Part shown: positions 1-5,583 of the stretch, piece after piece | How positions within the stretch are numbered: the stretch's first letter is position 1 | Layout: every line of letters starts with the position of its first letter | Origin: Myxococcales bacterium UBA1238 | GTDB taxonomy: Bacteria; Myxococcota_A; Bradymonadia; UBA7976; UBA1532 | Direction of reading: 5' to 3' | NCBI GenBank assembly: GCA_002309015.1 | Contig: DBWM01000037.1 | Span: 1-5,583, forward strand | DNA: 5,583 bases | Notes under the pieces: generated by a model | Told to the model about the DNA's origin: nothing | What the model saw: only the letters and a program-made list of their open reading frames with translations | Databases searched by the model: none | Translations under genes and position numbers: made by a program

Positions 1-114
1 CAAGCGGGTTTCCCTTATCTCCCTGCTATCCCAAAACATGAAAATGATCAAAAAACGGCGAGAAGAAAAGAAGCCTCCAGCTCTCACATCCTCCCCCAGC
101 GATCCGCTCCAACC

Positions 115-141
115 TGTGATCCCTCCAATTGGGATCTCACA
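115..141. other. Imperfect inverted repeat overlapping a stop codon
   Basis: The arms TGTGATCCC (115-123) and GGGA-tc-TCACA (131-141) can pair as a nine-base-pair stem with a two-base bulge and a seven-base loop. The repeat covers the TGA stop (137-139) of the minus-strand gene at 137-994, so it would form at the very 3' end of that message. No T-run follows directly on the minus strand, so it is not a classical intrinsic terminator. It could still be a weak terminator or an mRNA-stabilising 3' hairpin. A regulator site is less likely, because the TGTGA/TCACA half-sites are too far apart for a CRP-type operator. Confidence 0.3.
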
Positions 142-994
142 TGGGAAACTTGCGCTCCAACAGATTCGGCAGCGGGTTGCGTTCGGGGAGCGAGTCGCCC
201 TTTTCCTGATAGAGCTCGTTATATGGCAGGACCGGGCGCAAATTTTCGCGCAGAAACTTTTCGTCTTTTTGAAGCGACTCAATGAGCTCCAGGCTGACCT
301 TCGCATTAATCCGACGATTGTAATCCTTTGCCTTGACCCATTCCTGATAGTGCGCCATTCCGCGAGCGCTCAGACTGATCGCCAATGCATCGTCCGCAGC
401 TGACCTGAAGGGCAATTTTAATTTCGTTGGACTCAAATTCTTCCAACAAGACGCCCCATCCCAGTCGCTGCATCGGTAGAGGTAATCCTCGATTTCTTCC
501 ATCAACGCCCGATCTTTGATGGGGTGAAAATGATCCCGCAGCAAAAAATACCCGAGCGCTGTGATCATCTCTTCTTTGATATCGATCAGAAGTGAGGATT
601 CTTCCGTATAATGCCGCGCTTCCAACGCCTTCACGCGTGTGAAAAGCTCCTGCAAATCCTCCAGCGAGCCGTGAAGCCCCAGCAATTCGTAAGCTTCCCG
701 GTAGGCCGCCCACGCAGGAAGACCAAAATCACGCGTGAGGGGCGCAAAGTCGATTTCGAGCAGATGCACAGCAAAGTCGCGCATCACAAGCCCGCTCTTA
801 AGCCCTGCTTGCTTCAGCTTTTCCGCATCAAAACTCTTGTGCAGGTTCCGTTTTGTGAGCCAGCGATATTGATTCCAGGTGATCGGCCAATCCGCAGGCG
901 GCACGTAGGTCTCGGGATCCCAAAAAACTTCTTCAGCAGTCGGTTGAGTCGCAGGCTGAAGGAGAAGCAAAAACGCGAGCAGGGCTGAAATCAT
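137..994 (-). CDS. Putative exported protein of unknown function (285 aa)
   Basis: I do not recognise this family. The ATG at 992-994 is preceded by AGGAG (1000-1004) at a five-base spacing, which supports the start. Residues 2-12 are strongly hydrophobic and are followed by QPATQPTA, so a Sec signal peptide with cleavage near Ala20 is likely, although the n-region lacks Lys or Arg. The mature part begins with a Trp/Pro-rich stretch (Trp25, Trp36, Trp40, Trp45). The rest looks mainly alpha-helical and charged, with a Leu/Glu-rich segment around 110-170. The only two cysteines, Cys175 and Cys183 (motif CSDWDGASCW), could form a disulfide in the periplasm. No catalytic motif is visible. It lies 60 bp downstream of the metalloprotease gene on the same strand, so cotranscription is plausible. 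The frame is open for its full length and stops at TGA inside an inverted repeat. It is surely a coding frame; the function is open. Confidence 0.8.
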   Translation of the reverse strand: MISALLAFLLLLQPATQPTAEEVFWDPETYVPPADWPITWNQYRWLTKRNLHKSFDAEKLKQAGLKSGLVMRDFAVHLLEIDFAPLTRDFGLPAWAAYREAYELLGLHGSLEDLQELFTRVKALEARHYTEESSLLIDIKEEMITALGYFLLRDHFHPIKDRALMEEIEDYLYRCSDWDGASCWKNLSPTKLKLPFRSAADDALAISLSARGMAHYQEWVKAKDYNRRINAKVSLELIESLQKDEKFLRENLRPVLPYNELYQEKGDSLPERNPLPNLLERKFPM

Positions 995-1054
995 GGGGGC
1001 TCCTGTGGATTGTTTTTTTAGAAAATGGGTATAAGTGCCTGCAAATGCGAGGCG

Positions 1055-2047
1055 TTAATTACATGTAGGTTCCTGTTTTAAACATACGCGCTCGCTTCCT
1101 TGGACGGTGAGCAAATGATGTCCTCCTGCTTCTCCGAAGTGTTGGCTCACTTTGGATTGCAACATTCGATTGCAAATCGGAGCGGGAACCAATGAGTTTT
1201 CCAGAAAACCACGATCAGATGGGACATTTGGACATACTGTTAGCAATGTTTTAAAAGTGGTGCTATATGCTTTACCATCCAAAATAATCGTGCGACCACA
1301 TTGAAGATGGCCATCTGCTTCTATCAATCCACCATCTGCTCTTGCACTTGTGCCCGCATCTGTTTCTTTTTGCGTATCTGGTGGAATCAAAAGATGAGCG
1401 ATTTCATGTGCAATGATGTTCATTTTTGGATCGAGGCCATTAGACGCAATCAGCATTCCTCCTTTTGGTCGATTTGTACAACCATTATAAAAAACATCAT
1501 CATCATCTTCTGCTGAGACGATTGTTTCGCTTTCGCAATTTTTTATGCTGTTCACGAAGATAAGATTTGCGTAGGGGTATCCTCTCTCGTTCGGATTAAA
1601 TAATAATGGGTAAAATCTTTGATCTACTTCACCTCTAAAATTATTGCCTACCATCTCTTCCCGTAAAATTGTCACATCAGAACTGCGCTCGATATGAACA
1701 TTGCAGGGGACTCCAGGAATTTCTCCTGTACTTGCCGGGTAAGCGACCGTACAAAAATTTTGATTTGCATGACTTAATGCGCAGTCCACTTTTTGAGTAA
1801 AAGCTTTTATTTGTTCGGCTTCGGTTGGAAGCGACTGATCCAGTAAATCCTCCCACACCATCACGTTCAAGCGTAATGTTAGCCCTGCATCGAGAGGTGT
1901 ACCGGATTCACCCTGATCTTCTTCGCACGCGATAAGGCTATATGTGGCGCAAAAAACACAGACAAGAAGGAGTAAGGCTCGAAGTATGAGGTCATACCTA
2001 TAAAACAGGCATGAATAGAAGATAGAGATAAACCGAATTATTTTCAA
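1055..2047 (-). CDS. Putative lipoprotein zinc metalloprotease, HExxH type
   Basis: The product (330 aa) has the zinc-protease motif HEIAHLLIPPD: His214, Glu215 and His218, with Asp224 six residues after the second His. That is the spacing of metzincins, and Asp as third ligand is known from the snapalysin (M7) type HExxHxxGxxD; here Ile221 replaces the usual Gly. Met295 in CNRM could be a Met-turn, but this is speculative. His247, His303, Glu306 or His310/311 are alternative third ligands. The N-terminus is hydrophobic and ends in the lipobox L-I-A-C (38-41), so Cys41 is probably lipidated; Glu42-Glu43 at +2/+3 would favour outer-membrane sorting. Ten further cysteines (89, 99, 115, 171, 190, 250, 272, 292, 322, 329) suggest up to five disulfides and an extracytoplasmic location. 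The substrate is unknown. The start is TTG, the first codon after an in-frame TGA, and the good Shine-Dalgarno lies 18 bases upstream, so the true start is uncertain. Base composition is clearly AT-richer than the aldolase and transporter genes. Confidence 0.75.
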   Translation of the reverse strand: MKIIRFISIFYSCLFYRYDLILRALLLLVCVFCATYSLIACEEDQGESGTPLDAGLTLRLNVMVWEDLLDQSLPTEAEQIKAFTQKVDCALSHANQNFCTVAYPASTGEIPGVPCNVHIERSSDVTILREEMVGNNFRGEVDQRFYPLLFNPNERGYPYANLIFVNSIKNCESETIVSAEDDDDVFYNGCTNRPKGGMLIASNGLDPKMNIIAHEIAHLLIPPDTQKETDAGTSARADGGLIEADGHLQCGRTIILDGKAYSTTFKTLLTVCPNVPSDRGFLENSLVPAPICNRMLQSKVSQHFGEAGGHHLLTVQGSERVCLKQEPTCN

Positions 2048-2073
2048 TCAAATATCCAAATTTTTACCTCCTC
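2048..2073 (-). promoter_or_regulatory. Strong Shine-Dalgarno with an interrupted start (micro-ORF)
   Basis: On the minus strand GAGGAGGT (2066-2073) is followed after six bases by TTG (2057-2059), an ideal spacing. That TTG reads TTG-GAT-ATT-TGA, and the TGA (2048-2050) directly abuts the TTG of the protease gene, in the same frame. The site could be a three-codon leader with termination and re-initiation at the adjacent TTG, or a mutated or misread N-terminus of a once longer gene. The sequence alone does not decide between these. Confidence 0.5.
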
Positions 2074-2150
2074 ACCCTCCCGGCACCGCCGGACGATCCA
2101 GTTCGAGTCGTACGGCACTGAGAGTTTTTCCAGGAAAGTACACAACGGAG

Positions 2151-2185
2151 CCTCCGGCGCATCATTTCCCGGAGGGCGTATTTTT
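2151..2185 (+). terminator. Weak terminator-like hairpin with T-run
   Basis: CCTCCGG (2151-2157) pairs with CCGGAGG (2169-2175) over an eleven-base loop, and TTTTT follows at 2181-2185 after five bases. The T-run is on the plus strand, where no upstream gene needs it. Read on the minus strand, the hairpin has an A-run before it and only scattered T's after it. It may contribute to stopping aldolase transcripts or unwanted antisense transcripts. The long loop and the gap before the T-run make this a weak call. Confidence 0.2.
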
Positions 2186-2195
2186 AACGGAGCAT

Positions 2196-2217
2196 CCGCC
2201 GGCAATGCGCGCGGCGG
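2196..2217 (-). terminator. GC-rich hairpin downstream of the aldolase gene
   Basis: CCGCCG and CGGCGG form a perfect six-base-pair stem with a ten-base loop, about 50 bases after the aldolase stop codon. No T-run follows on the minus strand, so any termination would be inefficient or factor-dependent. An mRNA 3'-end stabiliser is an equally good reading. Confidence 0.25.
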
Positions 2218-2267
2218 GAGAATGGGGAACGGAGGGTTTGGAGAGGAATTTTGAGGCGGGCGCTCGA

Positions 2268-3341
2268 TTACAGGAGCTGGATGCGGTCGATGTTGTTCAG
2301 ATCGCCGAAGGATTCGGTCAGCTTGTCAACGAAGGTGACCTCGCCGGCGCGGAGCCATTTGCGGGGATCGTAGTACTTCTTGTTGGGCTTGTCGGGGCCT
2401 TCGGGGTTGCCGATCTGGGTCTGCAGGTAGTCGTGCTTGCTCGCGAAGTAATCGCGGCAGCCCACGGTGTAGGCCCACTGCTGATCGGTGTCGATGTTCA
2501 TCTTGATGACGCCGTAGGAGACGGCATCGCGGATTTCCTGCTTGGTGGAGCCGGATCCGCCGTGGAAGACGAAGTTTGCGGCCTTGGGGCCCTTGCCGAG
2601 ATGCTCCTGAATGTAATCCTGGCAGTTCTTCAGGATGATGGGGCGCAAAACGACGTTGCCGGGCTTGTAGACGCCGTGCACGTTGCCGAAGGATGCGGCG
2701 ATCGTGAAGCGCGGGCTGATCTTGGAGAGCTCTTCGTAAGCGTAGGCGACGTCTTTGGGCTGAGTGTAGAGGCGCGCGCTGTCGACGCCGGAGTTGTCGA
2801 CGCCGTCTTCTTCGCCGCCGGTGACGCCGAGCTCGAGCTCGAGGGTCATGCCCATCTTGTCCATGCGGGCGAGGTACTTCTTGCAGATCTCGATGTTCTC
2901 AACCAGGGGTTCCTCGGAGAGATCGAGCATGTGCGAGCTGAAGAGCGGGCGGCCGTACTTGGCGTAATGCGCTTCACCGGCATCGAGGAGGCCGTCGATC
3001 CAGGGCAAAAGCTTCTTGGCTGCGTGATCGGTGTGGATGACGACGGGGACTTCGTAAAGATCGGCCATCATCGCGACATGCTGGGCACCCGAGATGGCGC
3101 CCGCGATGGCGGTCTTCTGGTTTTCGTTGGCCACACTCTGACCGGCGAAGAACTGGGCGCCGCCGTTGCTGAACTGCACCATGACCGGGGACTGCACCTT
3201 GCGGGCGGTCTCTAAAACAGCGTTCACCGTGTTGGTGCCCACAACGTTGACTGCGGGCAAAGCGAACTCGTTCTTCTTGGCAACATCGAACAAACTCTGC
3301 AGGGCATCGCCCCACACCATTCCACCATGCTTAAAGTCCAT
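2268..3341 (-). CDS. fbaA: Class II (type A) fructose-1,6-bisphosphate aldolase
   Basis: This cytosolic enzyme reversibly cleaves fructose 1,6-bisphosphate into dihydroxyacetone phosphate and glyceraldehyde 3-phosphate, in glycolysis and gluconeogenesis. The 357-residue product is nearly the length of E. coli FbaA and colinear with it. Recognisable blocks are FALPAVN (26-32), VQFSNGGA (55-62), HTDHAAKKLLPWIDGLLDAG (103-122), ELELGVTGGEEDGVDN (168-183), ASFGNVHGVYKPGNV (216-230), VFHGGSGS (258-265), VKMNIDTD-like IKMNIDTD (279-286) and NKKYYDPRKWLRAG (320-333). By comparison with the E. coli enzyme, the zinc ligands are His106, Glu170, His222 and His260, and the catalytic residues are Asp105 and Glu178; all are present. 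The long TGGEEDGVDN region and overall length mark subtype A (dimeric) rather than B. The ATG (3339-3341) follows GGAG at a seven-base spacing, and the start matches the family N-terminus. The gene looks intact and functional. A likely promoter lies just upstream, in a region shared with the divergent transporter gene. Confidence 0.97.
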   Translation of the reverse strand: MDFKHGGMVWGDALQSLFDVAKKNEFALPAVNVVGTNTVNAVLETARKVQSPVMVQFSNGGAQFFAGQSVANENQKTAIAGAISGAQHVAMMADLYEVPVVIHTDHAAKKLLPWIDGLLDAGEAHYAKYGRPLFSSHMLDLSEEPLVENIEICKKYLARMDKMGMTLELELGVTGGEEDGVDNSGVDSARLYTQPKDVAYAYEELSKISPRFTIAASFGNVHGVYKPGNVVLRPIILKNCQDYIQEHLGKGPKAANFVFHGGSGSTKQEIRDAVSYGVIKMNIDTDQQWAYTVGCRDYFASKHDYLQTQIGNPEGPDKPNKKYYDPRKWLRAGEVTFVDKLTESFGDLNNIDRIQLL

Positions 3342-3375
3342 CTCGAGACTCCATCTGCTGAAAATTGCGAGCGCG

Positions 3376-3403
3376 GCTATAGCACATCGCGAAAACCGCG
3401 CAA
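3376..3403 (-). promoter_or_regulatory. Candidate promoter of the aldolase gene
   Basis: On the minus strand TTGCGC (3398-3403) is separated by 16 bases from TATAGC (3376-3381), and TG one base before it gives an extended -10, TGCTATAGC. Transcription would start near 3369 and leave a leader of about 28 bases containing the GGAG ribosome site. The -35 matches the sigma-70 consensus only in part; the extended -10 carries most of the support. Confidence 0.4.
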
Positions 3404-3435
3404 AGTCGCAAGCAACGGGAAAAGGGCCGCATCGC

Positions 3436-3466
3436 GCAAAAAAATTGCATCAATTGCCGTAATTGC
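3436..3466. repeat. Three AATTGC repeats at 9-bp period in the divergent promoter region
   Basis: AATTGC occurs at 3443-3448, 3452-3457 and 3461-3466, exactly nine bases apart. The first copy also lies in a small inverted repeat, GCAA-aaaaa-TTGC (3436-3448). The cluster sits between the divergent aldolase and transporter genes, upstream of the candidate promoters of both. A regulator binding site is possible; chance cannot be excluded for such short AT-rich words. Confidence 0.4.
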
Positions 3467-3489
3467 TCGCCCGAAACGCTTTGTTCTTT

Positions 3490-3495
3490 TATAAA
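3490..3495 (+). promoter_or_regulatory. Candidate -10 box for the transporter gene
   Basis: TATAAA lies about 28 bases before the ATG at 3523, so transcription would start near 3502 with a leader of about 20 bases. I find no good -35 at 16-18 bases; the nearest TTG-containing word (TTGCTC, 3463-3468) is 21 bases away. If used, this promoter might need an activator. The call is weak. Confidence 0.25.
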
Positions 3496-3522
3496 GCCGC
3501 CGCCAAAAAAATTTTGGGGGCT

Positions 3523-5481
3523 ATGATGGCTGCATTGAAACCAAACCTTCTGCTCAGGACCTTAGGACTCTGGGTCCTGTCGTCTTTCTTCCTCTTAAAC
3601 TTCGCATCGATTCCGGCGCAGGCCCAGCAGCCGCCCCAACAGCAGCAAGCGGAAACCGCAAAGCCATCGTGGTTGCAAAAACTCGGCGTCAAGCAGGCAG
3701 AGCCTCAGGAGCCAGATGAGGACGCGAACAAGAATCCGACGCCTTCCGGTGATGGCGCGGTGCCCATCCTCAATCCGGCGCCCCCTGTACAGGTGCCCAT
3801 CGAGACGCTGATCTGCCAGAACGAATGCGAAGTGGGCGCGGGTGAATGCACCGAAGAGGGCGCGCGCATCTGCAAGATGAAGGGCAAATGTGCGGTCTGG
3901 ACGACGCCTTACTTCTGCAAAGACGGGCAGACCTGCGAAAACGGCCGCTGCAAGTCGGGCGCGGTGAAAACCCTGGTCTACGTCGCGCTCGCCGCCTTAA
4001 TCCTCGCGTTCGGGTTCACCATCTTCTCTTACTGGCGCGGCCTTCGCGGATCGCCGCGCGAGCTTGCGATCTTATTTATTGCCAAGATCATCGAATACAC
4101 CGCCTACGGCGCAACGCAGCTCACCTTTGTGCTCTTTTTGTCGACGATCGTCGGTTTGAGCGACATGCAGGCGGGCAGCTACATCGGCATCTGGTCGACG
4201 CTGATCAGCGTGATCACGATGATGGTGGGCGCCCTGGTCGACGTGATCGGCATTAAGCGCACGCTTTTGCTCGGCATCCTGGGGCTCCTGCTCGCGCGTT
4301 TGGTGATGCCGTTTACGGGGAACTTCTGGCTCGTGACGCTCTTTGGCTTTGTGCCGATGGCGATCGGCGTCGCGATCATGGCGCCGGTGATCTCGGTGGG
4401 CATCAAGCGCTACACCACCAAAGAAGGCGCATCGTTAGGCTTCGGTCTCTTCTACACCCTCATGAACGTGGGCTGGGCCGCCGGCGCCTGGCTCTTCGAT
4501 TACGTGCGCGAGCAGTTTGGCGATCACGGCGTGACGATGATCCCCGGCCTCCATATCGAGATGCACACCTACGCGCTCATCTTTTTGATCGCGTTCCTGC
4601 TCACCATCCCCACGCTGCTCCTCGTGCTCTTCATGCGCGACGGCGTCAAACGCAGCGAGACGGGCATCGAGATCGAACCCACCAAGCTGGCCACCGGACG
4701 CGGCGGCTTCAGCACCCTCTCAGAACCGATCAAGAAGGCGGCCGTCGACACCGTGAAGATCATGCGCGACGTCTTCAAGCAGCGCGCCTTCTGGGTCTTC
4801 ATGGGCATGATCGCGATCCTCATCGGCGTGCGCCTCGTGTTTTTGCATTTCCACTACACGTTCCCCAAATACGGCCTGCGCGTGCTCGGCGAAGGCGTCA
4901 AGATCGGCAGCATCTACGGCGTGCTGAACCCCGTCATCATCGTGATCCTGGTCCCCATCGTCTCGGCGCTCACAAAGAAGGTCAGCTCCTACAAGATGAT
5001 GATCATCGGCACCCTGATTTCGGCGGGCTCGGTGTTTTTGGTGACCATGCCCGAGCATACCTTCGACTTTTTGACCGACTCCTTTGTGGGCGAGCTCGTC
5101 TACGACTGGTGGCTCGAAGTGGCGCCCGTCGACCGCAAGCCGATCTATATGTCGCTCGTCGTGTTCATCACGCTGTTTACGGTGGGCGAAGCGATCTGGA
5201 GCCCGAGGCTCACGCAGTTTACGGCCGAGATCGCCCCTGAGGGCCGCGAGGGCACCTACATCTCGCTCTCGATGCTCCCCTTCTTCCTGGGCAAGCTGTT
5301 TGCGGGTCCGCTCTCGGGCTGGCTGCTCGAAACCTACGTCCCCGAAGGCGGCGATCTCTCGAATCACGCCATGGTCTGGGTCTGGATCGGCGCGATCGCG
5401 GTGCTCTCGCCCATCGGTCTCTTCTGCTTTGCCCGCCATTTCAGAGCCGCCGAAAAGAAACCCGCCGAATCCGCTGAGTAA
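3523..5481 (+). CDS. MFS transporter with signal peptide and periplasmic Cys-rich module
   Basis: From ATG 3523 the product has 652 residues, against about 400-500 for a usual MFS carrier. Residues 1-34 form a Sec signal peptide (Lys6, Arg12, a Leu-rich core, then AQA before Gln35). A Gln/Pro-rich linker follows to about 95. A module with eight cysteines (98, 102, 109, 117, 123, 132, 138, 143) includes CAVW and GQTCENGRC. A membrane helix lies at about 148-169, and twelve more helices span about 180-636. GALVDVIGIKR (236-246) fits MFS motif A between helices 2 and 3, and a hydrophilic loop (about 372-420) separates the two halves. The extra helix would return the chain to the cytoplasm, giving the normal MFS orientation with the module in the periplasm. 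Helix 1 vaguely recalls peptide (POT) carriers but lacks their ExxER motif, so the substrate is unknown. The frame could extend to a TTG at 3463, but that would spoil the signal peptide; ATG 3526 is better spaced from GGGGG (3516-3520). No partner gene is nearby. Confidence 0.88.
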   Translation: MMAALKPNLLLRTLGLWVLSSFFLLNFASIPAQAQQPPQQQQAETAKPSWLQKLGVKQAEPQEPDEDANKNPTPSGDGAVPILNPAPPVQVPIETLICQNECEVGAGECTEEGARICKMKGKCAVWTTPYFCKDGQTCENGRCKSGAVKTLVYVALAALILAFGFTIFSYWRGLRGSPRELAILFIAKIIEYTAYGATQLTFVLFLSTIVGLSDMQAGSYIGIWSTLISVITMMVGALVDVIGIKRTLLLGILGLLLARLVMPFTGNFWLVTLFGFVPMAIGVAIMAPVISVGIKRYTTKEGASLGFGLFYTLMNVGWAAGAWLFDYVREQFGDHGVTMIPGLHIEMHTYALIFLIAFLLTIPTLLLVLFMRDGVKRSETGIEIEPTKLATGRGGFSTLSEPIKKAAVDTVKIMRDVFKQRAFWVFMGMIAILIGVRLVFLHFHYTFPKYGLRVLGEGVKIGSIYGVLNPVIIVILVPIVSALTKKVSSYKMMIIGTLISAGSVFLVTMPEHTFDFLTDSFVGELVYDWWLEVAPVDRKPIYMSLVVFITLFTVGEAIWSPRLTQFTAEIAPEGREGTYISLSMLPFFLGKLFAGPLSGWLLETYVPEGGDLSNHAMVWVWIGAIAVLSPIGLFCFARHFRAAEKKPAESAE

Positions 5482-5535
5482 TCCCCCAGCGCCCTTCTCC
5501 CCTCCTTACATTTCTTAACCCCACCCATCGACGCT

Positions 5536-5554
5536 GAGCCGCAACAGGGCTTTC
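5536..5554 (+). terminator. Very weak hairpin after the transporter gene
   Basis: GAGCC and GGCTT around a short loop can form about five pairs including one wobble, followed by a short T-containing stretch. It lies about 55 bases after the stop codon. The stem is too short for confident termination, and no better terminator is visible before the window ends at 5583. Confidence 0.12.
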
Positions 5555-5583
5555 ATTCACAAAAATGGGCTGGTGCGGATCCA

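Larger units (their letters stand above)
2048..2267. other. Gene-free spacer between aldolase and metalloprotease genes
   Basis: This 220-base spacer has no open frame I would support. It contains small GC-rich inverted repeats: CCGGC-acc-GCCGG (2080-2092), CCTCCGG with CCGGAGG (2151-2175) and CCGCCG with CGGCGG (2196-2217). The word AACGGAG occurs at 2144, 2186 and 2228, exactly 42 bases apart each time. I see no convincing -35/-10 pair for the metalloprotease, so it may depend on read-through from the aldolase gene or on a promoter I cannot recognise. Confidence 0.6.

Noticed and set aside
38..403. Plus-strand open frame (121 codons) at the left edge
   Set aside because: It overlaps the well-supported minus-strand gene at 137-994, and no domain or good ribosome site is visible.
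1494..1508. Short ATC repeat (four GAT codons on the minus strand)
   Set aside because: It encodes an ordinary Asp run in the protease and is too short to suggest phase variation.
2205..3215. Long plus-strand open frame (336 codons) opposite the aldolase
   Set aside because: It is antisense to a clear, fully conserved aldolase gene in GC-rich DNA, where long shadow frames are common. Its protein is a low-complexity Ala/Val/Asp/Glu mix without motifs.
3463..3522. Upstream TTG start that would add 20 residues to the transporter
   Set aside because: The TTG lies in the AATTGC repeat region without a ribosome site. The added residues contain several Lys/Arg that would sit before an already complete signal peptide. 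The ATG at 3523 or 3526 fits better.
4720..5439. Minus-strand open frame (239 codons) opposite the transporter
   Set aside because: Its product is an abnormal mix of Asp, Glu, His and Arg, typical of the reverse strand of membrane-protein codons. The transporter helices on the other strand explain the DNA.
5440..5583. Possible minus-strand gene entering from the right edge
   Set aside because: A frame is open from the window edge to a stop inside the transporter's 3' end, but it would overlap the transporter by about 40 bases. Its Arg/Gly-rich product has no motif, so it is not supported.
1..5583. CRISPR array, tRNA or rRNA gene, transposase or insertion-sequence ends
   Set aside because: I looked for regularly spaced long repeats, cloverleaf-like sequences, conserved ribosomal RNA stretches and transposase-like products on both strands and saw none.

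Overview
The window holds four protein genes from a fairly GC-rich Gram-negative bacterium. Three lie head-to-tail on the minus strand; one diverges on the plus strand. The organism is probably from the former Deltaproteobacteria, such as the Myxococcota or Bradymonadota. This rests on a secreted eight-cysteine module of the 'C-x3-C ... C-W ... GQxC-x-NGxC' type, which I associate with those groups, plus a lipobox protein and GC-rich coding with strong G/C at third codon positions. It is inference, not proof.

Layout. Positions 1-136 hold no gene I can support. 137-994 (minus) is a secreted protein of unknown function. 1055-2047 (minus) is a putative lipoprotein metalloprotease with a HExxH-x5-D motif, visibly AT-richer than its surroundings, with an odd translation start. 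2048-2267 is a gene-free spacer with hairpins. 2268-3341 (minus) is an unambiguous class II (type A) fructose-1,6-bisphosphate aldolase with all metal and catalytic residues present. 3342-3522 is a divergent promoter region with a likely extended -10 promoter for the aldolase and a threefold 9-bp-spaced AATTGC repeat. 3523-5481 (plus) is a major facilitator superfamily (MFS) transporter carrying an unusual front end: a cleavable signal peptide, a Gln/Pro-rich linker, the eight-cysteine module and one additional membrane helix. 5482-5583 is a tail without a recognisable gene.

How the genes relate. The aldolase is core carbon metabolism (glycolysis and gluconeogenesis). Nothing in the sequence ties the other genes to it functionally. 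The metalloprotease and the gene 60 bp after it are both predicted to be exported and may share a transcript. The transporter is divergent from the aldolase, so both use one short intergenic region and could be co-regulated, but this is not shown. The most interesting objects are the transporter's periplasmic cysteine-rich module and the protease's start region, where a well-placed Shine-Dalgarno leads into TTG-GAT-ATT-TGA followed directly by the TTG of the gene, in the same frame.
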